The notes: generated from the letters alone by a model not told the origin. DNA of 9,497 bases from JBARCX01 sp049794535 (GCA_049794535.1 JBARCX010000255.1:1-9497); one strand, 5' to 3'. Counted from the stretch's first letter, positions 1-7,328 are shown. A program made the numbers and translations.

Positions 1-507
1 ACCTTCAAGGGCCACAGTTATACAGAGACGTTGCGTGTTGGATATCGGTGGGACATCGGCGCATTTTCTTATGGGCTGGAGGCGGGATATGCAAATCTTG
101 GCCACAGTTATTATTTCACCGGGCACAATACGGGATTCGATCAATACAGTGAGCGTATCGATGGCCCCCTGTTGGGTGCGAGTTTGAAGTATGCGTTGCC
201 GTTGGGGTTCTTCATTTCGGGACGAGGAGGTTTTTTTAGGCCCACCGATCATCAAATCGATCAAAGCACTCATTGGATCATCGGGCTTCCACTCGGCCCC
301 TATGCACATAGTACGGCTAGGGAAAATCCTTCTGGTACGGGAAGCTATGTCGGTGTGGGTCTAGGTTATGATTTCAACACGTCATTTGGCGTGGGCCTTA
401 ATTATGACCGTTATCGCGCTCATGTTGTGACCAATTATCAGGAAATATTATTTAGCGTAACCCCTCGCGTGGATGCCTACACCTTCACTGCCGAATATCG
501 CTTTTGA
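1..507 (+). CDS. Outer-membrane beta-barrel protein, C-terminal part (5' end outside window)
   Basis: The reading frame is open from base 1 to the TGA at 505-507, so this is the last 168 codons of a longer gene; the TTG at 31 is not a credible start. The protein is rich in aromatic and glycine residues in an alternating pattern (for example GAFSYGLEAGYANLG and VGVGLGYDFNTSFGVGLNY), with polar stretches between, as in transmembrane beta strands joined by loops. It ends YTFTAEYRF; a terminal Phe preceded by alternating aromatics is the usual signal for insertion by the BAM complex. The tetrapeptide GHSY occurs twice, about 30 residues apart. It most resembles small OmpA-like/OmpW-like barrels (general outer-membrane beta-barrel families); the exact family and ligand cannot be told. 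My hand count gives about 50% GC over bases 1-480, against about 60% in rimO next door, which suggests an accessory or acquired gene. Confidence 0.8.
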   Translation, partial: TFKGHSYTETLRVGYRWDIGAFSYGLEAGYANLGHSYYFTGHNTGFDQYSERIDGPLLGASLKYALPLGFFISGRGGFFRPTDHQIDQSTHWIIGLPLGPYAHSTARENPSGTGSYVGVGLGYDFNTSFGVGLNYDRYRAHVVTNYQEILFSVTPRVDAYTFTAEYRF

Positions 508-657
508 TCGATCCTTCGGGAGATCTCAAAAAAAGTTCCAGATTGACTTGTTTGATGTGGAAGTCGTTTATCAATGCGGAGAAGGGGATAAACAAGCGCG
601 TTTAGGTACCGCGGTTGAAGACGCTGGGCTGCTCAAGCGTGGCGCCCGAGTTCCGGC

Positions 658-663
658 TATAAT
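658..663 (+). promoter_or_regulatory. Candidate -10 box of the rimO promoter
   Basis: A perfect TATAAT lies 35 nt before the rimO start codon, giving a leader of about 30 nt. No good -35 hexamer is found 16-18 nt upstream (the hexamer at 17 nt spacing is AAGCGT), so the promoter would be weak or activator-dependent. The rest of 508-698 holds no credible gene and no clear terminator for the upstream barrel gene. Confidence 0.4.
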
Positions 664-698
664 TTCTGGTTTGCCAATTCCTTAACGGTTCCCAGGTC

Positions 699-2018
699 AT
701 GTCGCAGGCTTCCCAGAAAATCGGTTTCGTCAGCCTCGGCTGCCCCAAGGCGCTGGTCGATTCCGAGCGCATCCTCACTCAGCTGAGGGTCGAGGGTTAC
801 GAAATCGTACCCAGCTACAACGCCGCCGATGCGGTGGTGGTGAACACCTGCGGCTTCATTGATGCAGCGGTGCAGGAGTCGCTGGATGCGATCGGCGAGG
901 CACTGCACGAGAACGGCAAGGTGATCGTCACTGGCTGCCTTGGCAAGCGTGCGGAGCTGATCCGCGAGGCCTACCCGGATGTGCTGTCGATCAGCGGTCC
1001 GCAGGATTACGCCAGCGTGATGAGCGCGGTACATACCGCGTTGCCACCGAAGCGCAACAAGCTGCTAGACATCATTCCGGATACCGGCATCAAGCTGACG
1101 CCGAAGCATTACGCGTATCTCAAGATTTCCGAAGGCTGCAATCACCGCTGCAGCTTCTGCATCATCCCGTCGATGCGTGGCGATCTGGTGTCGCGTCCGG
1201 TCGATGAAGTGCTGATCGAAGCGGAGAAGCTGGTCAAGGGTGGCGTCAAGGAACTACTGGTGATCTCGCAGGACACCAGCGCCTATGGCGTGGACGTGAA
1301 GTACGCCGAGCGCCAATGGCGCGACAAGACTTACCGCACACGCATGACCGAACTGTGCGAAGGCCTGTCCGAACTCGGTGTTTGGACGCGCCTGCATTAC
1401 GTCTACCCGTACCCGCATGTGGATGAAGTGATGCCACTGATGGCGGAAGGAAAAATCCTCCCGTATCTCGACATTCCGTTCCAGCACGCCAGCCCGCGCA
1501 TCCTGAAATTGATGAAGCGCCCGGGCAACATCGACAAGACACTGGAGCGCATCCGCAACTGGCGCAAGGTGGTGCCGGATCTCACCATCCGTAGCACCTT
1601 TATCGTCGGCTTCCCCGGCGAGACCGATGCCGAGTTCGAAGAACTGCTCGACTTCCTGCGCGAGGCGGAGCTCGATCGCGTGGGTGCGTTTACTTATTCG
1701 CCGGTGGACGGCGCTAAAGCCAATGACTTGCCGAACCCGGTTTCCGAGGAACTGAAGGAAGACCGTCTCGAGCAGTTCATGGCGGTGCAGGCCGAAATAT
1801 CCGCGGCAAAGCTGCAGCGCAAGATCGGCCGCACCATCAAGGTGTTGGTCGATGAGGCGAATGCCGAGGGCGCAACGGCGCGTTCCGCTGCCGATGCGCC
1901 AGAGATCGATGGTGTGGTGCATATCGCCAACGGCCAGCAGCTCAAGCCGGGTCAGTTCGTTGATGTGATTGTCGAAGATGCTGACGATCACGATCTGCAC
2001 GCACGTCTCGCTGGTTGA
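699..2018 (+). CDS. rimO: Ribosomal protein S12 methylthiotransferase RimO
   Basis: RimO is a radical-SAM enzyme that adds a methylthio group to the beta-carbon of a conserved aspartate of ribosomal protein S12 (Asp89 in E. coli), using two [4Fe-4S] clusters in the cytoplasm. All three expected domains are present in 439 residues, the usual family length. The N-terminal UPF0004 domain has its cluster cysteines at C15 (SLGCPKALVDSE), C51 (NTCGF) and C80 (TGCLGKR). The radical-SAM core has the CxxxCxxC motif C147-C151-C154 in EGCNHRCSFC, followed by IIPSMRG, typical of this family. A C-terminal TRAM domain spans about 375-439. The SLGCPKALVDSE opening and IIPSMRG favour RimO over its tRNA-modifying relative MiaB. 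The ATG at 699 gives the family N-terminus; its Shine-Dalgarno sequence (AGG at 694-696) is weak and close. A DUF3025 gene follows after 6 nt. Confidence 0.97.
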   Translation: MSQASQKIGFVSLGCPKALVDSERILTQLRVEGYEIVPSYNAADAVVVNTCGFIDAAVQESLDAIGEALHENGKVIVTGCLGKRAELIREAYPDVLSISGPQDYASVMSAVHTALPPKRNKLLDIIPDTGIKLTPKHYAYLKISEGCNHRCSFCIIPSMRGDLVSRPVDEVLIEAEKLVKGGVKELLVISQDTSAYGVDVKYAERQWRDKTYRTRMTELCEGLSELGVWTRLHYVYPYPHVDEVMPLMAEGKILPYLDIPFQHASPRILKLMKRPGNIDKTLERIRNWRKVVPDLTIRSTFIVGFPGETDAEFEELLDFLREAELDRVGAFTYSPVDGAKANDLPNPVSEELKEDRLEQFMAVQAEISAAKLQRKIGRTIKVLVDEANAEGATARSAADAPEIDGVVHIANGQQLKPGQFVDVIVEDADDHDLHARLAG

Positions 2019-2024
2019 AGCTGG

Positions 2025-2846
2025 ATGGCGGTCATGCGCTATGTTGCACCAGCGCGCGAGGCCGTCGATCCACGCTTGTTTGAGCGGCTTCCACTGGCCG
2101 CATGGCATGAATATGCGGTGTTGCTGGAAGGTCAGGCATGGCCTTCCAGTGCAGATCTCAACGGCTATCTTCCTGATAGCACGACGATTCGCTTCGTAAC
2201 GCAGGATCATGTGTTGCTTGCCGATGGCTTGCATTACGAACAACGCATCGCTGAGCGTGGCGAGATCGCCACCCGTGAACGCAACTGGCATGACCTGTTC
2301 AATGCGCTGATATGGCTGCGTTATCCCTCGATCAAGCGCGCACTCAACGCGCAACAAGTGACCGAAATCGGCCTCATGGGTCCGAAAGTGCGTTCACGTC
2401 CGCAATGTGCGCTCACGCATTTTGATGAAGCCGGTGTCGTTGTCAGTCTGCGTGACCCGGCGTTACTCGCGTTGTGGGATGCACACGATTGGTACGGTTT
2501 GTTCTGGCACCATCGTCAGGCTTGGTTGGATGGATCGATCCGTGTCGAGATCATTGGGCATGCTTTGCTGGAGCACGCACTGACGCCCGACAAACTACTG
2601 GTCGGCAAGGCGCTAGTGGTGATGGCCACATCGGTAGACGATGCTGTTGCGATGTGTGCATCTGCGATTGCCGATGGCCGACTGTTACGTGATCCACTGG
2701 AACTGCGGCCGCTGCCGTTGTCGGGCATTCCTGGCTGGCATATCGATAATGATGGCGAGGGTTTTCATCGCACTACAGCCTGCTACCAGCCGCTGCGTGC
2801 GGGGCGTTGCTATCCGTTTCCGCTAGGCAACCTCTTACCTTTATAG
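2025..2846 (+). CDS. DUF3025 family protein
   Basis: This 273-residue protein, with no signal peptide or membrane segment, fits the DUF3025 family of proteobacterial proteins of unknown function. Recognisable marks are the block RNWHDLFNALIWLRYP at about 86-101 followed by K104xALNAQQ, the segment R123-S-R...LTHFDE ending near 135, the motif GHALLE at 178-183, and the C-terminal stretch GIPGWH...FHRTTACYQPLRAGR near 234-261. The conserved Asn-Trp-His-Asp and the paired Trp/His residues suggest a binding or catalytic site, but no reaction is known to me. The start codon lies 6 nt after the rimO stop, so the two genes are very probably co-transcribed and perhaps translationally coupled. The start is uncertain between ATG 2025 and ATG 2034; the second has GGATGG upstream, so the first three residues may not be made. 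Confidence 0.88.
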   Translation: MAVMRYVAPAREAVDPRLFERLPLAAWHEYAVLLEGQAWPSSADLNGYLPDSTTIRFVTQDHVLLADGLHYEQRIAERGEIATRERNWHDLFNALIWLRYPSIKRALNAQQVTEIGLMGPKVRSRPQCALTHFDEAGVVVSLRDPALLALWDAHDWYGLFWHHRQAWLDGSIRVEIIGHALLEHALTPDKLLVGKALVVMATSVDDAVAMCASAIADGRLLRDPLELRPLPLSGIPGWHIDNDGEGFHRTTACYQPLRAGRCYPFPLGNLLPL

Positions 2847-2875
2847 CTGCAACTCATCTAAGCTCGGCGAGTACC

Positions 2876-2896
2876 GGATGACAGGATGTGTCATCC
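2876..2896 (+). terminator. Perfect 8-bp hairpin between DUF3025 gene and exported-protein gene
   Basis: GGATGACA (2876-2883) and TGTCATCC (2889-2896) are exact reverse complements around a 5-nt loop, GGATG. The hairpin lies 29 nt after the DUF3025 stop and 28 nt before the next start codon. There is no T-run after it, so it is not a canonical intrinsic terminator; it could equally be a leader structure of the downstream gene or a protected 3' end of the rimO transcript. Confidence 0.4.
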
Positions 2897-2910
2897 ATGT
2901 ATTCACCTAT

Positions 2911-2918
2911 GGGAGGAG
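2911..2918 (+). promoter_or_regulatory. Strong Shine-Dalgarno that fixes the start at 2925
   Basis: GGGAGGAG lies 6 nt before ATG 2925. It decides between that start and the in-frame ATG at 2886, which would add 13 residues ahead of the signal peptide and lies inside the hairpin. Confidence 0.8.
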
Positions 2919-2924
2919 CTGATT

Positions 2925-3470
2925 ATGCAGACACTATTTCGCAGGATTATTCGCGCCGCGTGCGTGAACCGGACAAGCTTGGCAGTGTTGCTGCTGATGT
3001 GTGTGGTTCCGCTCCAGTCATTCGCGCAAGGGGCACCTCCTTCGCCGTTTACCCCCGCCGATAAGGCCGCCATTGCGCATTACACCCTTAACGAGGATGT
3101 GTTTAATCGCTTGCTGGCCGTGGTAGCTGACGCCCATACGCAGGGCATCGATAAAGAGCCGCATCAGCCGGATATGTCGAAGGTGCACTCGTTGGACGAC
3201 CTGACGAACCAGATCGTAGGCGCGGATCCGCGTATTGCTCCGATGCTGAGCAAGCACGGCTTCACACCGCGTGACTACATGCTGGCCAATATGGCGATGA
3301 CGAATGCGGTGATGGCATCCGAGGCCAAGCAGAATCCGCAGATCGCCGGTTATATCGATCCGAGCCAGCAGAACGCGGCCAACGTGAGTTTCTACGAGGC
3401 GCACAAGGCACAGTTGGATGCGCTGCGGCAGCCACCTGCTGGTGAAGCTCAGCCTGGTAACGGCCAGTAA
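2925..3470 (+). CDS. Small exported protein of unknown function
   Basis: The protein has 181 residues from ATG 2925, the start supported by a strong ribosome binding site. It begins with a classical Sec signal peptide: basic MQTLFRRIIRAACVNR, a hydrophobic core (SLAVLLLMCVVPLQ), and a likely signal peptidase I cut after SFA, near residue 35, giving a mature protein that starts around QGAPPSPF. No lipobox cysteine stands at the cut, so it is probably a soluble periplasmic protein. The mature part is mainly helical: a short Tyr-containing helix (AIAHYTLNEDVFNRLLAVVADA), a middle block (SLDDLTNQIVGADPRIAPMLSKHGFTPRDYMLANMAMTNAVM) and a Pro/Gly/Gln-rich tail. The phrase around KHGFTPRDYMLA recalls uncharacterised periplasmic proteins common in Xanthomonadales, but I can give no function. 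A hairpin upstream and a convergent greB downstream suggest that it is transcribed alone. Confidence 0.85.
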   Translation: MQTLFRRIIRAACVNRTSLAVLLLMCVVPLQSFAQGAPPSPFTPADKAAIAHYTLNEDVFNRLLAVVADAHTQGIDKEPHQPDMSKVHSLDDLTNQIVGADPRIAPMLSKHGFTPRDYMLANMAMTNAVMASEAKQNPQIAGYIDPSQQNAANVSFYEAHKAQLDALRQPPAGEAQPGNGQ

Positions 3471-3483
3471 TCCATGCTGCCTT

Positions 3484-3515
3484 ACCACTCGCTTGCCATG
3501 ATGGCGGCGAGTGGT
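3484..3515. terminator. Bidirectional hairpin between convergent genes
   Basis: ACCACTCGC (3484-3492) pairs exactly with GCGAGTGGT (3507-3515). Inside it GCCAT (3495-3499) pairs with ATGGC (3501-3505), leaving a small TT/G mismatch, so the whole forms a long stem of about 14 bp with a tiny loop. It lies 13 nt after the exported-protein stop and 7 nt beyond the greB stop, as expected for a shared 3' end. Neither side has a clear T-run, so efficiency without Rho is uncertain. Confidence 0.6.
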
Positions 3516-3522
3516 GATGGCA

Positions 3523-4026
3523 TCAGCTGTCGTATTGAACGGCAGCGATGACGAATTGAGCTCGCCCGCTCGGTAGTTCGGCTTCGAACTCGTCATCCGT
3601 GCGCTTCTTCAGCAGTGCGCGAGCCATCGGTGAGTCGATGCTGATCCAGCCAAGTTTGGCATCGGTCTCGTCGGGACCGACGATGCGATAACGGAGGCAT
3701 TCGCCGGTGGCGAGGTTTTCGAGTTCAACCTGGGCACCGAAAAACACCATCTCGCGATTCGCGGGTGAGCCCTCCGCAACTTTCAGTGCCGGAATACGTT
3801 TGCTGAGGTAGCGTGCGCGGCGATCGATTTCGCCTAGTTGCTTCTTGCGATAGATGTACTCAGCGTTTTCCGAGCGATCACCTTCGGCCGCGGCAGCGGC
3901 GAGCGCTTTCACCACCTCTGGACGCAAGGTGTGCCACAGATAATCGAGCTCACTCTTCAGGCGTTCGAAGCCCTCGCGCGTGATGATTGCGGTGGAGGAG
4001 GGTGAGGCGGGGCGCCAACGACTCAT
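3523..4026 (-). CDS. greB: Transcription elongation factor GreB
   Basis: GreB binds the secondary channel of RNA polymerase and stimulates cleavage of backtracked RNA, freeing stalled complexes. The 167-residue protein has the two Gre domains. The N-terminal coiled coil (about 16-85) contains TREGFERLKSELDYLW and the tip GDRSENAEY, where D50 and E53 are the acidic residues that hold the catalytic magnesium ion. The C-terminal FKBP-like domain (about 90-167) contains VFFGAQVELEN, YRIVGPDE and ISIDSPMARALLKK. The DYLW, RPEV and EIDRRARYL segments match GreB rather than GreA. The N-terminus is about 10 residues longer than in E. coli GreB (MSRWRPASPSS before TAIITREG), so the true start could be slightly inside. 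It lies 115 nt downstream of the HerA-like gene on the same strand; that gap has no gene and no strong terminator, so read-through is possible. Confidence 0.95.
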   Translation of the reverse strand: MSRWRPASPSSTAIITREGFERLKSELDYLWHTLRPEVVKALAAAAAEGDRSENAEYIYRKKQLGEIDRRARYLSKRIPALKVAEGSPANREMVFFGAQVELENLATGECLRYRIVGPDETDAKLGWISIDSPMARALLKKRTDDEFEAELPSGRAQFVIAAVQYDS

Positions 4027-4141
4027 GCAGACTGACCTTGAAGTTGTATTTGCAGCGAATGAATTTCTGGCTGCAATGGATGCTCATGCACCGAAGGGTG
4101 TTTCGGGCGATACCATTTCGATGCATAGCATGGCGCTCAGC

Positions 4142-5641
4142 TCAACGCTTGCCACCGAAGATGCCGCCCAACACGCCACGCAAGATCTGTCGGCCAAGTT
4201 GGTTGCCCATCGTGCGCACGGCTTGTTTGCCCATCGTCTCGATCATGCCCTGGCGACGCTTGGTGCCGAATAGCGCGTCGTGAACGGCGCCACCCCACGC
4301 GGAGCCTGTTTCGCCATCGGCGGCTTTGCCGGTGGCGGCGCCACCAGCGTCGATGGTTTTACTTGCAGTACGTGCAGTGAGTATTTCCGCAGCGGATTCA
4401 CGGTTGATTGCGGTGTCGTACTTGCCGCCCACGGGAGAGCGCTGCCGGACGGTGTTGCGTTCGGCTTCGGTAATCGCACCAATGCGGCTGCACGGTGTGC
4501 TTATCAGCACCTGTTCCACCGGTGTTGGCACGCCGCCGTCATGCAAGGTGGAGGCGAGTGCTTCGCCCACGGCCAGCTTGCCGATAGCCGCGCTGACATC
4601 GAGTTTCGGGTTGGCCACGAAGGTTTCGGCGGCCGCCTTGACTGCTTTCTGGTCGCGGGGTGTAAACGCACGCAGCGCATGCTGGATGCGATTACCCATC
4701 TGGCCGAGGATGGTGCCGGGAACGTCATCCGGGTTTTGTGAACAGAAGTACACGCCGACGCCTTTGGAGCGGATCAGGCGTACCACCTGTTCCACGCGTT
4801 GCTGCAAGGCGGGCGGGGCATCGCTAAACAGCAAGTGCGCCTCGTCGAAGAAAAACACCAGTTTCGGTTGATCGAGATCGCCCACCTCGGGCAATTGCTC
4901 GAACAGTTCGGACAGCAGCCATAGCAGGAAGGTGGAATACAACCTGGGTTTGAGAATCAGCTGGTCGGCGGCAAGAATGCTGATCACGCCGCGGCCGCTC
5001 ATGTCCTGGCGCATCAGATCGGTTAGCTCGAGCGCTGGTTCGCCGAAGAACGATTCGGCCCCATCCTGTGTCAGCTTCAACAACGCGCGCTGGATGGCGG
5101 CGATGCTTTGCGTACTGATCAGGCCGTATTGGCTGGAGATGTCTTTCGCGTTCTCAGCAGCAAAGCTGAGCAGCGCACGCAGGTCGGGTAGGTCGAGCAG
5201 CAGCAGGCCTTGGTCATCGGCGACTTTGAAGATCACTTCCAGCACGCCCTGCTGGGTATCGTTCAACTCCAGGATGCGACTGAGCAGTGTTGGCCCCATC
5301 TCGCTGATCGTGGCGCGCACCGGGTGGCCGAGTTTGCCGTAGATATCCCAGAAGATCACCGGGTTCGCTTGCGGTTTCCAATCGTTGAGCTCGAGCTTCT
5401 CCAGGCGCGCTTTCAGCTTGTCGCCTGGACCGCCAGCGGCCATCGCCAGGCCGGCCAGATCACCTTTGGCATCGGCCAAAAAGCAGGGCACGCCAAGCTT
5501 CGAAAAACCTTCGGCTAGCACCATCAGCGATACCGATTTGCCCGTGCCGGTAGCGCCGGCGATCATGCCGTGACGGTTGCCATAGCGAGGGTCGAGGCTG
5601 ACGCTGGTGCTGTCGTTGCGGCCGACGAAAATGTCAGTCAT
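4142..5641 (-). CDS. HerA-like/DUF853 P-loop ATPase (YjgR type)
   Basis: The 499-residue protein belongs to the HerA C-terminal/DUF853 family, as E. coli YjgR does. These are FtsK/HerA-superfamily ATPases that are predicted to act as hexamers; the role of YjgR itself is not established. Walker A is GATGTGKS (29-36), preceded by the family sequence RYGNRHGMIAG. ADAKGDLAGLA follows at about 56-66. Walker B is LVFFFDEAH (261-269, D266-E267). The sensor/arginine-finger region reads SQNPDDVPGTILGQMGN around 301-317, followed by HALRAFTPRDQKAV. The C-terminal ~90 residues are low in complexity (Ala/Gly rich) and end in a basic Gly-rich tail (LGGIFGGKR). There is no signal peptide. No nurA-like nuclease gene is adjacent, unlike archaeal herA operons. 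The start ATG at 5641 follows a GGATGGAACG stretch, and the gene diverges from the mltD-like gene. Confidence 0.92.
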   Translation of the reverse strand: MTDIFVGRNDSTSVSLDPRYGNRHGMIAGATGTGKSVSLMVLAEGFSKLGVPCFLADAKGDLAGLAMAAGGPGDKLKARLEKLELNDWKPQANPVIFWDIYGKLGHPVRATISEMGPTLLSRILELNDTQQGVLEVIFKVADDQGLLLLDLPDLRALLSFAAENAKDISSQYGLISTQSIAAIQRALLKLTQDGAESFFGEPALELTDLMRQDMSGRGVISILAADQLILKPRLYSTFLLWLLSELFEQLPEVGDLDQPKLVFFFDEAHLLFSDAPPALQQRVEQVVRLIRSKGVGVYFCSQNPDDVPGTILGQMGNRIQHALRAFTPRDQKAVKAAAETFVANPKLDVSAAIGKLAVGEALASTLHDGGVPTPVEQVLISTPCSRIGAITEAERNTVRQRSPVGGKYDTAINRESAAEILTARTASKTIDAGGAATGKAADGETGSAWGGAVHDALFGTKRRQGMIETMGKQAVRTMGNQLGRQILRGVLGGIFGGKR

Positions 5642-5669
5642 GGCGTTCCATCCGGTGGTGAGCGGATCG

Positions 5670-5675
5670 ATTGTA
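5670..5675 (-). promoter_or_regulatory. Candidate -10 box for the HerA-like gene
   Basis: On the minus strand TACAAT (5675 to 5670) matches the -10 consensus in five of six positions and lies 28 nt upstream of the start codon, in the 145-nt divergent region. A -35 partner is poor (GCGACA at 15 nt spacing), so this is tentative. Confidence 0.3.
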
Positions 5676-5773
5676 GCCAGACACTCAAGTTGTCGCGCCG
5701 ATGCATGTGTGGATATGGCGTGAGCATCTGAATGGCAGGGTCATCGAATCGTCATCTGCGCGTTGAGTCTGCA

Positions 5774-5780
5774 GGGGGAG
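5774..5780 (+). promoter_or_regulatory. Strong Shine-Dalgarno that fixes the mltD-like start at 5787
   Basis: GGGGGAG ends 6 nt before ATG 5787. It favours that start over the in-frame TTG at 5763 and the later ATG at 5820. Confidence 0.75.
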
Positions 5781-5786
5781 GCGGTT

Positions 5787-7304
5787 ATGGTGGCTGCTTT
5801 GTTGCCCGCGAAGTCTGTCATGCCCGTTCGTTCGACTGTTCGTTCCCTGCGTCTAGCACCTCTGGCGGTGGCACTTGGCTTGATGATTGCTTGCGCCAGC
5901 AGCGGCGGAGCCAAGCCACAACCTTCCGCGACGGTGGAGGCGTTGTACGGTCAGCTCGATCAGGCGAGTAAGGGTTACGAAACAGCGTTGCAGGAAGTGC
6001 GCGCTGGCGATGCGCAAGGTGCGCAAGCCACACTCACTCACTCGCTCGATCAGCTTAAGGACTCGGCGGCGCGTTGCGGCAACACGCCTGGCTGTGATCC
6101 GCAGCGCTTCTTTTCCGTATTCGATCGCTTGTTGCGTCTGAAGGACGGCAGTTCCATCGGCGATGAGTCGCTGGACAACGAGAGTGACGAGACGACAGCG
6201 GCGCTGCCGGCGCAGGGTGGCGCAAGCAGCCTGCCGCAGGCACAACGCAGCGTGACCCTGTTGCGTGGGCACAATCTGTCGGAACTGATCGCGATGAACG
6301 GCCCAGTCAAGGCCGCGTTGGAGATGTGGCTGACCCAGTGGCGTCCGAACTTGATGGATGCGTACGTCAACTATCAGTACCTGCGTAACGAGATGTGGCC
6401 ACAGTACGAAAAGGCCGATTTACCAGAGGCGCTGCTGTTTGGCCTTATCGCGAAGGAATCGGGCGGCAAGGTGCATGCGGTATCGCGTTCCGGCGCAGCT
6501 GGGCCGTTGCAATTCATGTACGCCACGGGCCTGCGCTTTGGCCTTACCAGCGATAGTGGTTTCGATACGCGTTTCGATCCGACCCAATCCGCGCGTGCCA
6601 ATGCTGCGTACATCGACGAGCAGTTGAAGGTGTTCAACGACAATCTCGAGTTGACGCTGGGTGCTTATAACGGCGGCGAAGGGCGCATGCGTCGGGTGGT
6701 GGGTCCAGACACCACGGTGAGCTTCTACGATCCGCGGGTCTATAACCAGCTCTCGCAGGAAACCCGTGACTATGTGCCGGCCGTGCTGGCGGCAGCGTGG
6801 CTGTTCTTGCACCCGGATAGCTACAACCTGAAATTTCCCAACGTGAACGGTGATCCGGGCAAAGTCACGTTGACGCGACAGGCCTCGATTTCCGAGCTCA
6901 CGGTCTGTCTGGGTTCGGCCGGCGGCATGTATGACGGCTGGTTCCGCACCTTGCGTAACCTCAACCCGCGACTCGACCCGCAGCAAGAGCAGCCGGTCGG
7001 TACGAATATCTCGTTGCCCAAGTCGCTGGAGTCGGTCTATGCCGCACGTTGCACAGATGGGCCGTGGCCGATTCTTGCGAGCGACCTGCATAACGCCGTT
7101 GTTCCAGTAGCACCGCAGGTGGCAGCCGATCCGCCGCCGAGCGCCTCAAGGCAACGCAGCTATACCGTGCGTCAGGGCGATACCTTGAGCAGCATCGTGC
7201 GTCAGCAGGGCTGCACTGACGTCAAGGAAGTGGCGCGGATGAACAACCTCAAGTTCCATCACGTCAAGGTTGGTCAGGTGCTGAAGCTGCCGGCTTGTCG
7301 TTAA
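5787..7304 (+). CDS. mltD: MltD-like membrane-bound lytic murein transglycosylase
   Basis: Lytic transglycosylases of this family cleave the MurNAc-GlcNAc bond of peptidoglycan, leaving 1,6-anhydro-MurNAc ends, and serve wall remodelling in the periplasm. From ATG 5787 the protein has 505 residues. A signal sequence with basic residues (MPVRSTVRSLR) and a hydrophobic core runs into LMIAC, so C36 is a probable lipidation site (Met at -3 is unusual for a lipobox). Residues ~45-155 are a charged helical region of no recognised family. The SLT catalytic domain spans about 205-335: the catalytic Glu is E224 in GLIAKESGGKV, followed by AVSRSGAAGPLQFM (about 231-244) and LGAYNGGEGRMRR (about 291-303). 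A LysM-like stretch around 365-420 (SISELTVCLG...RNLNPRL) and a clear C-terminal LysM (YTVRQGDTLSSIV... to VGQVLKLPA, about 459-503) should bind peptidoglycan. E. coli MltD has two LysM repeats; here only one is unambiguous. The gene is flanked by divergent and convergent neighbours, so it is probably monocistronic. Confidence 0.92.
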   Translation: MVAALLPAKSVMPVRSTVRSLRLAPLAVALGLMIACASSGGAKPQPSATVEALYGQLDQASKGYETALQEVRAGDAQGAQATLTHSLDQLKDSAARCGNTPGCDPQRFFSVFDRLLRLKDGSSIGDESLDNESDETTAALPAQGGASSLPQAQRSVTLLRGHNLSELIAMNGPVKAALEMWLTQWRPNLMDAYVNYQYLRNEMWPQYEKADLPEALLFGLIAKESGGKVHAVSRSGAAGPLQFMYATGLRFGLTSDSGFDTRFDPTQSARANAAYIDEQLKVFNDNLELTLGAYNGGEGRMRRVVGPDTTVSFYDPRVYNQLSQETRDYVPAVLAAAWLFLHPDSYNLKFPNVNGDPGKVTLTRQASISELTVCLGSAGGMYDGWFRTLRNLNPRLDPQQEQPVGTNISLPKSLESVYAARCTDGPWPILASDLHNAVVPVAPQVAADPPPSASRQRSYTVRQGDTLSSIVRQQGCTDVKEVARMNNLKFHHVKVGQVLKLPACR

Positions 7305-7328
7305 GCGGCAGCGATCAATAAGTCGCAT

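Noticed and set aside
508..535. GATC-containing imperfect stem followed by a run of seven A, as terminator for the barrel gene
   Set aside because: The stem has mismatches and the run is of A rather than T on the coding strand, so it does not fit an intrinsic terminator in either useful orientation.
543..575. Possible second promoter, TTGACT at 543-548 with TATCAA at 570-575
   Set aside because: The spacing of 21 nt is too long for a sigma-70 promoter and the hexamers are only partly matched.
1254..2357. Long open frame of 367 codons on the minus strand across rimO and the DUF3025 gene
   Set aside because: It lies opposite two well-recognised genes; the sequence has no family features and is explained by the GC-rich codon pattern of the plus-strand genes.
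3018..3596. 192-codon minus-strand frame across the exported-protein gene and the end of greB
   Set aside because: It would overlap two better-supported genes and cross the convergent hairpin; the translation is Arg/His rich, as is usual for shadow frames.
4050..4076. 7-bp inverted repeat TTGCAGC/GCTGCAA in the gap between the HerA-like gene and greB
   Set aside because: The loop of 13 nt is long for a short stem and no T-run follows on the minus strand, so I do not call it a terminator; it may be chance.
5690..5718. Possible mltD promoter, TTGTCG with an ATATGG-like -10
   Set aside because: The -35 is fair but the -10 is poor at every allowed spacing; I could not choose a promoter for this gene with any confidence.
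6420..7091. 223-codon minus-strand frame inside the mltD-like gene
   Set aside because: It is a shadow of the lytic transglycosylase, whose catalytic and LysM motifs are clear on the plus strand.
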